Translations under genes and position numbers: made by a program
Shown here: positions 35,509 through 43,157 of the stretch, piece after piece
How the letters are laid out: each line of letters starts with the position of its first letter
Numbering within the stretch: position 1 is the stretch's first letter
Source: JBHOQX01 sp042408595
GTDB taxonomy: Bacteria; Chloroflexota; Chloroflexia; Chloroflexales; Roseiflexaceae
Length of the DNA: 64,000 nucleotides
Direction: 5' to 3'
Assembly (NCBI GenBank): GCA_042408595.1
Contig: JBHOQX010000129.1
Span: 62,001-126,000, forward strand
Notes under the pieces: generated by a model
Told to the model about the DNA's origin: nothing
The model's input: the letters and a program-made list of their open reading frames with translations, nothing else
Databases searched by the model: none

Positions 35509-36720
35509 ATGAGCGTTGCGCCTCAGCCGATCCGCCTCTCGCCCACAGGCAAGTTCATCACGGTTGTCGTCATCATCGCGCTTGCCGTCCTGCTGCTTGT
35601 GAACGTCCAATCGATCCTCAGCCCGTTCATCGCCGCCGCGATTTTCTCCTACCTGTTCAACCCGCTGATCTCCTGGCTGAACCGCCGCACCGGCGTGCAT
35701 CGCGCCGTCTGGATTTTTGCGCTGTACGGGCTGATCGGCCTGTTGCTCTACTGGCTGGTGCACTTTCTGGTGCCGATCATCACGCAGCAGTACGCCGACC
35801 TGACGAGCCAGATCCCGGCGATCTTCGATACGATCGCCCGCCAGATCCAGGCGCAGCCGCGCGACGATCCGTTTGGCATCGGCGTCGATCTCGGCCGGAT
35901 CGAGGAGGAGTTGCTCGGCTTTGCCAGCGAGATCGGCCGCCGCATCCCCGAAACCGTGCCCCACCTGGTCTTCTCGGCGGTTGAGACGATCCTCTTATTC
36001 GTCACCTTCCTGCTTGTGACGTTCTACGGCCTGTTGCGCGGCCCGGAGATCGTCGAGTCGATCTACCAACTGGTGCCGGCGCCCTACCAGGCCGAGATTC
36101 GCGGCCTCGGCGGGCAGATCGACCGCATCCTCTCCGGCTATGTCCGCGGCACGCTGCTGCTCATCCCGATCATGGCGTTTCTGACGTATATCGTGCTGCG
36201 CTTCCTTGGGGTGCGCTATGCGTTGGTGATCGCCATCGCCACCGGCGTTCTGGAGACCATCCCGCTGATCGGGCCCTGGACAGCGGCGGGGATCGCCATG
36301 GCGGTCGCGTTTTTCCAGGGGGTGACGCCGTTCGGCTGGTCGCCGCTGACGCTGGTGGTGGTGGTCGGGATCTGCTATTTTGTCCTGCGGATGCTGGAGG
36401 ACAATTTCATCATCCCCTATGTGGTCGGCCACGCGGTGGAGATGCACCCCGTGCTGGTGATCTTCGCGATCCTGTCAGGCGGAGCCTTGGCCGGCCCGTT
36501 TGGCCTGCTGGTCGCGATTCCGGTGGCGGCGATCGTGCAGTTGCTGCTGCGCTACTGCTACCGCAAGCTGGTGGACGCGCCGCCGGACCTCGCGCCGCCG
36601 CCCGCCCCGCCTGTCGCAGAGGCCGAGCCGGCGCTAGAGCGCCCCGTGGAGCGCTCCCCGGAGCTCGCCGGCAGCCGCACAACGCCGCTGGCCCCCCGTG
36701 GCGAGCAGCAGCGCACGTAA
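35509..36720 (+). CDS. AI-2E family transporter
   Basis: This 403-residue membrane protein belongs to the TqsA/PerM family. It has about eight membrane segments, with the pattern two N-terminal helices (FITVVVIIALAVLLLVNVQSILSPF), a long amphipathic segment, then five or six helices. Family landmarks are YLFNPLISWLNRRTGVHRAVW, SGYVRGTLLLIPIMAFLTYIVLRFLGVRYALVIAI and ILSGGALAGPFGLLVAIPVAAI. Members export solutes or exchange Na+/H+; the name does not prove quorum-signal transport. The C terminus is Pro/Glu-rich. An ATG at 35464 is the other possible start. Confidence 0.85.
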   Translation: MSVAPQPIRLSPTGKFITVVVIIALAVLLLVNVQSILSPFIAAAIFSYLFNPLISWLNRRTGVHRAVWIFALYGLIGLLLYWLVHFLVPIITQQYADLTSQIPAIFDTIARQIQAQPRDDPFGIGVDLGRIEEELLGFASEIGRRIPETVPHLVFSAVETILLFVTFLLVTFYGLLRGPEIVESIYQLVPAPYQAEIRGLGGQIDRILSGYVRGTLLLIPIMAFLTYIVLRFLGVRYALVIAIATGVLETIPLIGPWTAAGIAMAVAFFQGVTPFGWSPLTLVVVVGICYFVLRMLEDNFIIPYVVGHAVEMHPVLVIFAILSGGALAGPFGLLVAIPVAAIVQLLLRYCYRKLVDAPPDLAPPPAPPVAEAEPALERPVERSPELAGSRTTPLAPRGEQQRT

Positions 36721-36748
36721 GAAGCGACGACGGACGAACGCTGACTAT

Positions 36749-36920
36749 GCCTGTGCGAACGTGATCGCACAGGCAACAATTGATGTCTCCCTTTGATGAT
36801 AGACATCCGTACTGTAGAGCGTTGTGCCGGTTCTTATGAACTCAAAGCGGCGATGAAGCTGCGGATGTCATTCGACATTTGAACGATCCCCAAACATCTA
36901 TCGTAGTCCTATTTGGGGAT
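36749..36920. other. Intergenic region with three consecutive hairpins
   Basis: The 250-bp gap between convergent genes has lower GC than the rest. It contains GCCTGTGCG/CGCACAGGC (36749-36757 with 36766-36774), GATGTCT/AGACATC (36782-36788 with 36801-36807) and ATCCCCAAA/TTTGGGGAT (36886-36894 with 36912-36920), all perfect. The first and last could terminate the AI-2E and fabI transcripts. The middle one has no obvious role. Confidence 0.5.
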
Positions 36921-36972
36921 GGCTATAGTCGTGCCTGCTCGTCTACCGTCCATCGTCGTCTCTCCAGCGCCC

Positions 36973-37752
36973 CTACTCCGGCAGCGTGACCGACACATTG
37001 CGGAAGCCGGCATCCACGTAGAGCAGCTCGCCCGTCACCCCGCTCGCCAGGTCGCTGCACAGGAACACCGCCGCTTTGCCGACATCCTCGATCGTGACGT
37101 TGCGCCGCAGCGGCGCAACATCGGCGAACTGCTTGTGTAGCGTACGAAAGCCGGCGATACCGCTGGCGGAGAGGGTGCGGACCGGCCCGGCGCTGATCGC
37201 GTTGACACGGATGCCACGCGGCCCCAGGTCATTCGCCAGATAGCGCACGCTGGCCTCCAGCGCGGCCTTGGCCACGCCCATGACGTTGTAGTTCTGCGCC
37301 ACCTGCTGGCTGCCGTGGTAGGTCAGCGTCACAATCGACGCGCCGGGAGCCAGAAAGTCGTCCGCCGCTTTGACCAGCGCGGTGAGCGAGTAGGCGCTGA
37401 TGTCGAGCGCGAGCGCGAAGCCGGCGCGGGTAACTTTCATGTACGGGCCGTTCAGCTCCTCGCGGTTGGCGAAGGCGACGGCGTGGATGAGAAGATCGAT
37501 CGTGCCGAAGGTGTCCCGCGCCTGGGCCATAAACGCCGCGATCTCCTCATCGCTCTGGACGTTGCACGGCGCGATCAGCTTCGCGTCCAGGCTCTCGGCC
37601 AACGGGCGGACACGCCGCTCGAGCGCCTCTCCCAGATAGTTGAAGCCGAGCGTCGCGCCCTGCGCATGGAGCGCCTGCGCGATGCCCCAGGCGATCGAGT
37701 GGTCGTTCGCCAGGCCGAAGATCAGCCCTTTTTTGCCGTCGAGCAGACCCAT
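36973..37752 (-). CDS. fabI: Enoyl-ACP reductase (NADH)
   Basis: This 259-residue short-chain dehydrogenase reduces trans-2-enoyl-ACP in the last step of each fatty-acid elongation cycle. The FabI-type cofactor site is KKGLIFGLANDHSIAWGIAQAL. The catalytic pair is in LTYHGSQQVAQNYNVMGVAKAALE (Tyr-x6-Lys), and RVNAISAGPVRTLSASGI is the substrate loop. AGGAG lies 7 bases before the ATG. It is not in an operon with fabF. Confidence 0.95.
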   Translation of the reverse strand: MGLLDGKKGLIFGLANDHSIAWGIAQALHAQGATLGFNYLGEALERRVRPLAESLDAKLIAPCNVQSDEEIAAFMAQARDTFGTIDLLIHAVAFANREELNGPYMKVTRAGFALALDISAYSLTALVKAADDFLAPGASIVTLTYHGSQQVAQNYNVMGVAKAALEASVRYLANDLGPRGIRVNAISAGPVRTLSASGIAGFRTLHKQFADVAPLRRNVTIEDVGKAAVFLCSDLASGVTGELLYVDAGFRNVSVTLPE

Positions 37753-37795
37753 GGTTCACTCCTGTCGTGCTATTGGCCGCGTGGGAACGGGCGCT

Positions 37796-37801
37796 ATCAT
37801 A
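37796..37801 (-). promoter_or_regulatory. -10 box of fabI
   Basis: On the minus strand TATGAT spans 37801 to 37796, 44 bp before the ATG at 37752. Confidence 0.4.
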
Positions 37802-37872
37802 CACCCGAACCGGCGAATCGTAAACTGTGAGGCGGGCGACCGCCGAGCCGGTGTGTGGTCGTCCGCCGCGTG

Positions 37873-39360
37873 TCACTCGCCCGGACCGGCACGTATCTCT
37901 GTCAGCGCCCAGGCCGCCGCCGCGAGCAGCGTCGTGTCCGCGTCGGTTGCGCCGATCTCCGCCAGCGCCTGAGCCACGCTGCTGAGGACCGAGGGCTGCT
38001 CGCCGAGCGCCGAGCGCTGAGTCCGGTGCTCGCTGCGTTGATGCTGGGTTCCGGGTTCTAGCTCCTGGCTGCGGGATTCGTGCTTCTGGCGGCTGGCCCC
38101 TGACTCCTGGCCGCTGGATTCGTGCTTCTGGCGCCCGACCTCCCACAGCGGCCCGCGCGCCCGCGGCACCTCGCCCCAGCCGTAGCGCGTGGCGAGAAAG
38201 CGAATGTACCCGCGCGCGGCGCGGTCGAGCGTGTGCTCCTGCGCCACGTAGGCCCGCGCCGCCGTCCCCATCGCCGCGGCGACCTCCGGGCGGCGAGCGA
38301 GCAGCCGGCAGTAGGCAACGATCAGCTCCTCCTCCGCCGGGCCGATGTCGACCTGGGCCGCGACGCCGGGCGGCAGCTCGGTGAACGAGCCGCTGGCGCT
38401 CACCAGCGTCGGGCGGGCGGCGCCGAGCAGCCGCAGCAGGCTGGCCGATGTCTCCCCCGCCGTCGGGTGGCGCAGGTTCAGGCAGATGTCTGCCGCGGCC
38501 ACGTAGTCCTCGAACGTCGCGCGCTCGACATACCCGGTGATCGTTACCGCCTCCGCCAGGCCGGCGCGGGCGATGGCGGTGCGGGCATTGTAGCTGGGCG
38601 AGATGCTGCCGACCAGCAGATAGCGCGCGTCGAACTCCTCGCGGAGGGTGCGTAGCGCGCGCAGAATCACCTCCAGCCGCTTGTAGGGGTTGATATGGCC
38701 GAACGAGGCGAGCAGCAGCGCGTCGCGCGGCAGCCCGAGCCGGGTGCGCGCCTCGTCGCGGGGGATGGCGGGCGGGAGGGGTACGCCCATCGGCACGAGC
38801 GCTGCGGGCAGGCCGGGGCGCAGCGCCGTCGCCCGCTCCAGCACGTAGCGGCTATGGGCGATCAGGCCATCCGCCGCAGCGATCACCTCCTCCGAGAAGG
38901 GGAACTCGAACGCCGCCGGGGTGAAGCGCCCGTGCAGCATCAGGTTCGCCACGCGCTCGCCCTCCGGCCCGTAGCGTCGGGCCGCCTCGGCGCGGTAGCC
39001 GTCCACGTCGCGCCGCACGACCGCCGCGTAGTTCAGGAAAAAGTGGTGCAGCACGAAGTCATGCAGCACGAGCACGCCGGGCAGGCGTTGCATCGCGCGC
39101 CAGATCGCAGCATGCACCGGGCTGTTGCCCATGTGATAAAGAAGGGCGTCGAACGGGCGCCGGCGCTGGTCGCGCTCCAGCCGCCGGATCGGGCGGAGCT
39201 CCAAATGATGGCGGATGTGTGGGTTCGTCGGGTGCAGGCCGTCGTCCAGGTACACCGTCAGGTCGGCGTACTGGCCGAGGTACGGCAGCAATTCCTCGCT
39301 ATAGTCCGAGATGCCGGACGGCGCGGGGTTCACCGGGCTGAGGTAGGCGATCCGCTTCAC
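37873..39360 (-). CDS. GT-B glycosyltransferase with repeat-derived C-terminal tail
   Basis: This 495-residue protein is a family-4-like glycosyltransferase. The N-terminal domain begins IAYLSPVNPAPSGISDYSEELL, and the donor half starts LLLASFGHINPYKRLEVILRALRTL and includes ITGYVERATFEDYVAAADICLNLRHPTAGETSASLLRLLGAARP, a GT4 donor-site pattern. Translation starts at the GTG at 39360. Residues ~415-460 are a low-complexity Glu/Ser/Gln/His stretch (RQKHES twice, 14 residues apart) encoded by a heptamer DNA repeat that has entered the frame. Beyond it an Ala-rich helix ends the protein. The acceptor is unknown, but surface glycan synthesis is likely. Confidence 0.85.
   Translation of the reverse strand: MKRIAYLSPVNPAPSGISDYSEELLPYLGQYADLTVYLDDGLHPTNPHIRHHLELRPIRRLERDQRRRPFDALLYHMGNSPVHAAIWRAMQRLPGVLVLHDFVLHHFFLNYAAVVRRDVDGYRAEAARRYGPEGERVANLMLHGRFTPAAFEFPFSEEVIAAADGLIAHSRYVLERATALRPGLPAALVPMGVPLPPAIPRDEARTRLGLPRDALLLASFGHINPYKRLEVILRALRTLREEFDARYLLVGSISPSYNARTAIARAGLAEAVTITGYVERATFEDYVAAADICLNLRHPTAGETSASLLRLLGAARPTLVSASGSFTELPPGVAAQVDIGPAEEELIVAYCRLLARRPEVAAAMGTAARAYVAQEHTLDRAARGYIRFLATRYGWGEVPRARGPLWEVGRQKHESSGQESGASRQKHESRSQELEPGTQHQRSEHRTQRSALGEQPSVLSSVAQALAEIGATDADTTLLAAAAWALTEIRAGPGE
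38001..38134 (-). repeat. Heptamer tandem repeat inside the glycosyltransferase gene
   Basis: Read on the minus strand the DNA runs in 7-nt units such as GCCAGAA, GCACGAA, GCCAGGA, GCTAGAA and CCCGGAA. A perfect 17-nt repeat, GGATTCGTGCTTCTGGC on the plus strand, occurs at 38074-38090 and 38116-38132, exactly six units (42 nt) apart. Because 42 is divisible by 3, the repeat stays in frame. Confidence 0.75.
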
Positions 39361-39470
39361 ACGTTCAACGTTCAGCGTTCAGCGGCTGTCGGCAACGCTG
39401 GTGGCGGGGGCGTTGGGGACAGCGGCCCCCACGAGTCGTGGCGGGCGGGGCCCTCCGCTCCTCCCTGGAT
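39361..39470. repeat. Heptamer run and palindromic element copy upstream of the GT gene
   Basis: CGTTCAA, CGTTCAG and CGTTCAG (39362-39382) directly abut the GTG start codon of the glycosyltransferase. Next is a diverged copy of the intergenic element with CGTGGCGGGCGGGGCCCTCC (about 39436-39455). Confidence 0.55.
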
Positions 39471-39514
39471 AGACAGCGGGTCAGAGTTCGACGTCCGGAA
39501 CGCACCTGGCCCAA

Positions 39515-39985
39515 TCAGTCGAATGCGGCCTCCTGCCGGCCACCGAGCGCGTCGTGCAGCATGCGGACGCAACGCGGCATGAGCGGCGGCAGGGCGGCTG
39601 GCGGGAAGAACGCCACGTCCAGAAACTCGTGATGGTCGGCGGCGAGCTGCCCGCCGAGCACCTCACAGGTGAAAAAGGCGGCGACGATCTGTGCCTGGTC
39701 GCCGTTCGGGTAGGTCCATTCGAAGTCGTGACCGGTGTACAGCCCGATCAGACGGGTGACGCGCACCGAGAGGCCGGTCTCCTCGCGTACTTCGCGCACC
39801 AGCGTGCGAGCCGGCGTCTCGCCAAGCTGCACGACCCCCGATGGTGGCGCCCACAGCATAACATCCGCGCGGCGGCCCAGAAGGACATGCCCCTGCGCGT
39901 TGCGAATAAAAGCACTCGCCGTGAGTTGCAGCAGCCGCTGCGGGCCGACGTAGCTGCGCAGCCAGCGGGTGTAGTTGATCGTCAT
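39515..39985 (-). CDS. Nudix hydrolase
   Basis: This 156-residue protein hydrolyses a nucleoside diphosphate linked to another group. The complete Nudix box GX5EX7REUXEEXGU is GVVQLGETPARTLVREVREETGL. SAFIRNAQGHVLLGRRAD precedes it, and EWTYPNGDQAQIVAAFFTCEV follows. The ATG at 39985 has GGAG 9 bases upstream. The substrate cannot be told from sequence. Confidence 0.88.
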   Translation of the reverse strand: MTINYTRWLRSYVGPQRLLQLTASAFIRNAQGHVLLGRRADVMLWAPPSGVVQLGETPARTLVREVREETGLSVRVTRLIGLYTGHDFEWTYPNGDQAQIVAAFFTCEVLGGQLAADHHEFLDVAFFPPAALPPLMPRCVRMLHDALGGRQEAAFD

Positions 39986-40015
39986 CAGCACATCTCCGGA
40001 GCGAGTTCCGGGAGC

Positions 40016-40021
40016 GCATTA
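40016..40021 (-). promoter_or_regulatory. -10 box of the Nudix gene
   Basis: On the minus strand TATAAT spans 40021 to 40016, 31 bp before the ATG at 39985. Confidence 0.5.
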
Positions 40022-40103
40022 TACCATCGAACGGCGCGCCGGCTTCGCGCGCTCGCTCCGCTGGCCGGGCCGATTGTCGCCGCGCCCACCGCCGCTTTGT
40101 CAC

Positions 40104-40132
40104 TTGCGCCATCTCCGGCTCGCGGCTATACT
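40104..40132 (+). promoter_or_regulatory. Promoter of the aminotransferase gene
   Basis: TTGCGC (40104-40109), 17 bp and TATACT (40127-40132) form a good sigma-70 promoter 51 bp before the ATG at 40183. Confidence 0.6.
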
Positions 40133-40182
40133 GCCGGCCTGCAGGGGTGCGGCGCCGCGCCCGCTGGAGAGGATACATCGCC

Positions 40183-41430
40183 ATGACACGCCAGACCGCC
40201 GCGACGCCCTGGGACGCGTGCTTCGCCCTGGCGACCGACGCGCTGACCAGTTCCGCCATCCGTGAGTTGCTGAAGGTCACCGAGCAGCCGGGCACGATCT
40301 CCTTTGCCGGCGGGCTGCCGGCCCCCGAGTGCTTTCCAGCGGAGGAGATCGCCGTCGCCGCCGAGCGGCTGCTGGCCCGCGAGCCGGCCCGCGTGCTGCA
40401 GTACGGCCCGACCGAGGGCTTCCCGCCGCTGCGTGCGTTCGTCGCCGAGTTGATGGCCGCGCGCGGCGCGCCGGTCGCCGCCGATGGTGTGCTGCTCACC
40501 AGCGGCTCGCAGCAAGGGCTCGACCTGCTCGCCAAGCTGCTGATCGACCCGGGCGCGCCGGTGCTGGTCGAAGACCCAACCTACGTCGGCGCCCTCCAGG
40601 CCTTCCGCCCCTATCGCCCGCGCTTCGTCCCGCTGCCGATGGACGCTGGCGGCCTGCGCCTGGACGCGCTGGAGCGCGCCCTGGCCGAGCTGGCGCGCGC
40701 CGGAACGCCGCCGCGCTTTCTGTACACCGTCGCGTCGTTCCAGAACCCGACCGGGGTGACGCTGGCCGGCGAGCGCCGCCCGGCGCTGCTGGATATCGCC
40801 GCCGCGCACGGCCTCCCGATCATCGAGGACGACCCGTATGGCGAGTTGCGCTACAGCGGCGCGCCTGCGCCGACCCTGCTGGCGCTCGACATCGCCCGCC
40901 ACGGCAAGCCGCACCTGGTCACCTATCTCAGCACTTTCTCCAAGCTGCTCGCCCCCGGCCTGCGCGTCGCCTGGGCGATCGCGCCGGAGCCGGTGCGCCA
41001 TCGGATGGTCCAGGCCAAGCAGGGGCTTGACCTGCATACCGGCTCGCTGGCGCAGGCGATCGCCTACGAAGCCTGCCGCGATGGGCTGCTGGAACGGCAC
41101 CTGCCGCGCATCCGCGCGACCTACGCCGCCCGGCGCGACGCGATGCTTGCCGCCCTGCGGCGCGAGATGCCGCCCGGTGTACGCTGGACCGAGCCGGACG
41201 GCGGGATGTTTCTGTGGCTCACGCTTCCGTTGGGGGAGAGCGCCACAGCGCTGTTCGAGCGTGCGCTCAGCCAGCAGGTGGCGTTCGTGCCGGGGTCGTC
41301 GTTCTTCGCCTGCGGCGGCGGCGAGAACACCTTCCGCCTGAACTTCTCCTTCTCCCCGCCCCCGACGATCGATGAGGGGGTACGGCGGCTGGCGCTGGCG
41401 ATGACGCAGTCCGCGACGCAGGACGAATGA
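40183..41430 (+). CDS. PLP-dependent aminotransferase, 2-aminoadipate transaminase-like
   Basis: This 415-residue class I/II aminotransferase resembles LysN and the aminotransferase half of MocR proteins. ISFAGGLPAPECFP and LQYGPTEGFPPLRAFVAELM are typical, as is LLTSGSQQGLDLLAKLLIDPGAPVLVEDPTY. FQNPTGVTL and EDDPYGELRY bind PLP, and the Schiff-base lysine is in YLSTFSKLLAPGLRVAW. The Arg binding the substrate carboxylate is in FRLNFS. GGAGAGG precedes the ATG at 40183. It probably acts on alpha-aminoadipate, aromatic or branched-chain amino acids; the exact substrate is uncertain. It is transcribed alone. Confidence 0.88.
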   Translation: MTRQTAATPWDACFALATDALTSSAIRELLKVTEQPGTISFAGGLPAPECFPAEEIAVAAERLLAREPARVLQYGPTEGFPPLRAFVAELMAARGAPVAADGVLLTSGSQQGLDLLAKLLIDPGAPVLVEDPTYVGALQAFRPYRPRFVPLPMDAGGLRLDALERALAELARAGTPPRFLYTVASFQNPTGVTLAGERRPALLDIAAAHGLPIIEDDPYGELRYSGAPAPTLLALDIARHGKPHLVTYLSTFSKLLAPGLRVAWAIAPEPVRHRMVQAKQGLDLHTGSLAQAIAYEACRDGLLERHLPRIRATYAARRDAMLAALRREMPPGVRWTEPDGGMFLWLTLPLGESATALFERALSQQVAFVPGSSFFACGGGENTFRLNFSFSPPPTIDEGVRRLALAMTQSATQDE

Positions 41431-41494
41431 CGAAGGCCGCAGGCCGACTGTGCGATCGATGGGCGGGCGGCCCCGTGGCGGCGAGCGCCCGCGA

Positions 41495-41600
41495 TGCTAC
41501 GTTCCGCTGAAGACGCGCAGCAGGACAGTCAGTGGCCGCCTGAGACAGGAATGTGTGGAGGGCTGCGCCCTCCAGGATTTTGTAGTCGCATCCTGAGCGA
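41495..41600 (+). repeat. Copy of the palindromic intergenic element
   Basis: CCTGAGACAGG followed by ATGTGTGGAGGGCTGCGCCC matches the element at 3583-3747 (TGTCTGC...GGTGTGGCGGGCTGCGCCC). GGAGGGC/GCCCTCC is its short hairpin. Confidence 0.6.
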
Positions 41601-41652
41601 GCAGTTTTGGGACGAGGGGACGAAATGACACCGGCCGTTCCCACGCCGCTAC

Positions 41653-41688
41653 GCCCCGCGCGAGCTTCTCCGCGGGGCTTTCTTTTTT
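41653..41688 (+). terminator. Strong intrinsic terminator
   Basis: GCCCCGCG (41653-41660), a 10-nt loop and CGCGGGGC (41671-41678) are followed by TTTCTTTTTT. This is the most canonical terminator in the window. It lies 220 bp after the aminotransferase gene and 12 bp before the promoter of the next cluster, so it insulates the cluster from upstream transcription. Confidence 0.9.
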
Positions 41689-41700
41689 GTCACCACATAC

Positions 41701-41729
41701 TTGACAAAGTTGATCAAAGATATTATCAT
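41701..41729 (+). promoter_or_regulatory. Promoter of the organosulfur cluster with internal direct repeat
   Basis: TTGACA (41701-41706), a 17-bp spacer and TATCAT (41724-41729) are near consensus. The direct repeat TTGACAAAG / TTGATCAAAG (41701-41709 and 41710-41719) spans the -35 and spacer, and TTGATCAA is also a palindrome. This is a likely operator for a repressor or activator. Confidence 0.7.
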
Positions 41730-41735
41730 TTCTCC

Positions 41736-42211
41736 AGACCACTGATACTCCGACGACGCGGCGCGCTGCAGCGTCCGGCGGGGCGGAATTGGCCGATGTC
41801 TGAGATGACGCGGCCCATCGCCCACCGCGGGCGCTTGTTTTGTCACGCGCGGGGTACGGCCCAAAGGGCGTCGAACATGGGCAGAGAGGGGGAGAGGATG
41901 CGACCAGCAACCGAGGCGCGCATGAACATACGGAAGCGTTCCAGAGCGATGTATCGCCGCCGGCGCATCCACATGCCAGATCGCCCTCTACGCTCGAACA
42001 CCGATTGCTGTCGCGCTGCCACGGCTCGCTGATCCAACGCCGATTCTTGCTATCCATCCACCCGCGTTGCTGCCGCAAACTGCTGTGTCCGTTCGTGTGA
42101 CTTTGATTCTTTGCGTTCTGCCACAATGAACCGATCTCCTGCTAAAAGAGGGGAACTGGTAGCGAGGACGAGGGTTATTGGGTCGAATGCATCACTGCAA
42201 GAGTACGATCC
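41736..42211 (+). other. Long 5' leader of the cluster, no gene supported
   Basis: About 475 nt separate the predicted transcription start from the first permease ATG. I see no match to a SAM (S-box), T-box, cobalamin or other riboswitch consensus. A 44-codon frame at 41898-42032 (Arg-rich, ATG preceded by GAGAGG) is the only candidate peptide and is not convincing. The 3' part is A+T-richer. It could be a structured leader, or a decayed gene. Confidence 0.4.
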
Positions 42212-43144
42212 ATGAGCGCTTATCTTCTCCGGCGGGTTGTTGCGATCCTTCCATCGTTGCTGGCCATGACTCTGATCACGTTTGCCGTCATGCACGCCAT
42301 CCCCGGCAGTCCGTTCGATCCGGCGGCGTTCGGCGGCAACGACCTGCCGCCCGAAGCTATTGCGCGAATCGAAGCCAAATATGGCCTGGATCGACCGTTG
42401 CCGGTGCAATACCTGAACTTTCTCATCGGCGCGCTCCAGGGCGATTTCGGCTATTCGTTCGCCAATAAAACGCGCACCGTCAACGAGTTGCTCGGCGAGA
42501 CCTTTCCGGTGTCGTTTCAGCTCGGCGTGATGGCGTTCGGGCTGGCGCTCGGGCTTGGGGTTCCGCTGGGCGTGATCGCGGCGGCCCGGCACAATAGCCC
42601 GGTTGACTACGCGGTGCGCGGGCTGGCGATGTTGGGCATCGCGCTGCCAGGGTTCGTGATCAGCGTGGTGCTGATCCTTGTCTTCTCACTGACGCTCAGG
42701 CTCTTTCCCGCAGCGAGCGTGAAAGGGCACCAGCCGCAGGCGTGGGTGCTGCCGACGATCGCGCTGGCGCTGGGGCCGATGGCCGTGTTCGCCCGCTACA
42801 CCCGCGCCGGCATGCTGGATGAACTGTCGGGCGACTACGTGCGGACGGCGCGCGCCAAGGGCCTGCGCGAAAGCGCAGTGTTGTACCGCCACGTGCTGAA
42901 GGCGGCGCTGCTGCCGGTGGTCACCGTCGCCGGGCCGATCTTCGCGGCGATCGCCACCGGCTCGTTTCTGGTCGAAACGATCTTCAGCGTTCCGGGCATG
43001 GGCCGCTTTTTTGTCAGCAGCGTCTTCGCCAAAGACTATCCCGTGATTATGACGCTGGTCTTGCTGTACGGCGTGTTTCTGGTCGGCGCGAACCTGGCCG
43101 CCGACCTGCTGTACGGCCTGCTCGACCCGCGCGTGCGGCAGTAG
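42212..43144 (+). CDS. Dipeptide/nickel-type ABC transporter permease (DppB-like)
   Basis: This 310-residue permease has six membrane helices. The N terminus MSAYLLRRVVAILPSLLAMTLITFAVMHAIPGSPFD is that of DppB/OppB proteins, and the ATPase-docking loop is YVRTARAKGLRESAVLYRHVLKAALLPVVTV. The C terminus LLYGLLDPRVRQ is typical. It is the first gene of the cluster and pairs with the next permease, 13 bp downstream. No ATPase gene of the DppD/DppF type lies in the window. Confidence 0.93.
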   Translation: MSAYLLRRVVAILPSLLAMTLITFAVMHAIPGSPFDPAAFGGNDLPPEAIARIEAKYGLDRPLPVQYLNFLIGALQGDFGYSFANKTRTVNELLGETFPVSFQLGVMAFGLALGLGVPLGVIAAARHNSPVDYAVRGLAMLGIALPGFVISVVLILVFSLTLRLFPAASVKGHQPQAWVLPTIALALGPMAVFARYTRAGMLDELSGDYVRTARAKGLRESAVLYRHVLKAALLPVVTVAGPIFAAIATGSFLVETIFSVPGMGRFFVSSVFAKDYPVIMTLVLLYGVFLVGANLAADLLYGLLDPRVRQ

Positions 43145-43157
43145 AACAGGCAGGGCT

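Noticed and set aside
38001..38134. CRISPR-like array
   Set aside because: Units are 7 nt, degenerate and contiguous, without spacers of constant length and without cas genes.
41898..42032. 44-residue Arg-rich frame in the leader of the organosulfur cluster
   Set aside because: Composition is what GC-rich non-coding DNA gives, and no conserved pattern is visible; kept only as a remark in the leader entry.
41497..42126. Long minus-strand open frame (about 209 codons) opposite the cluster leader
   Set aside because: It runs through the palindromic element, the terminator and the promoter, and its translation shows no protein-like pattern.
41431..42211. SAM, T-box or cobalamin riboswitch before the sulfur cluster
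   Set aside because: I looked for the conserved cores because sulfur genes often carry them and found none.
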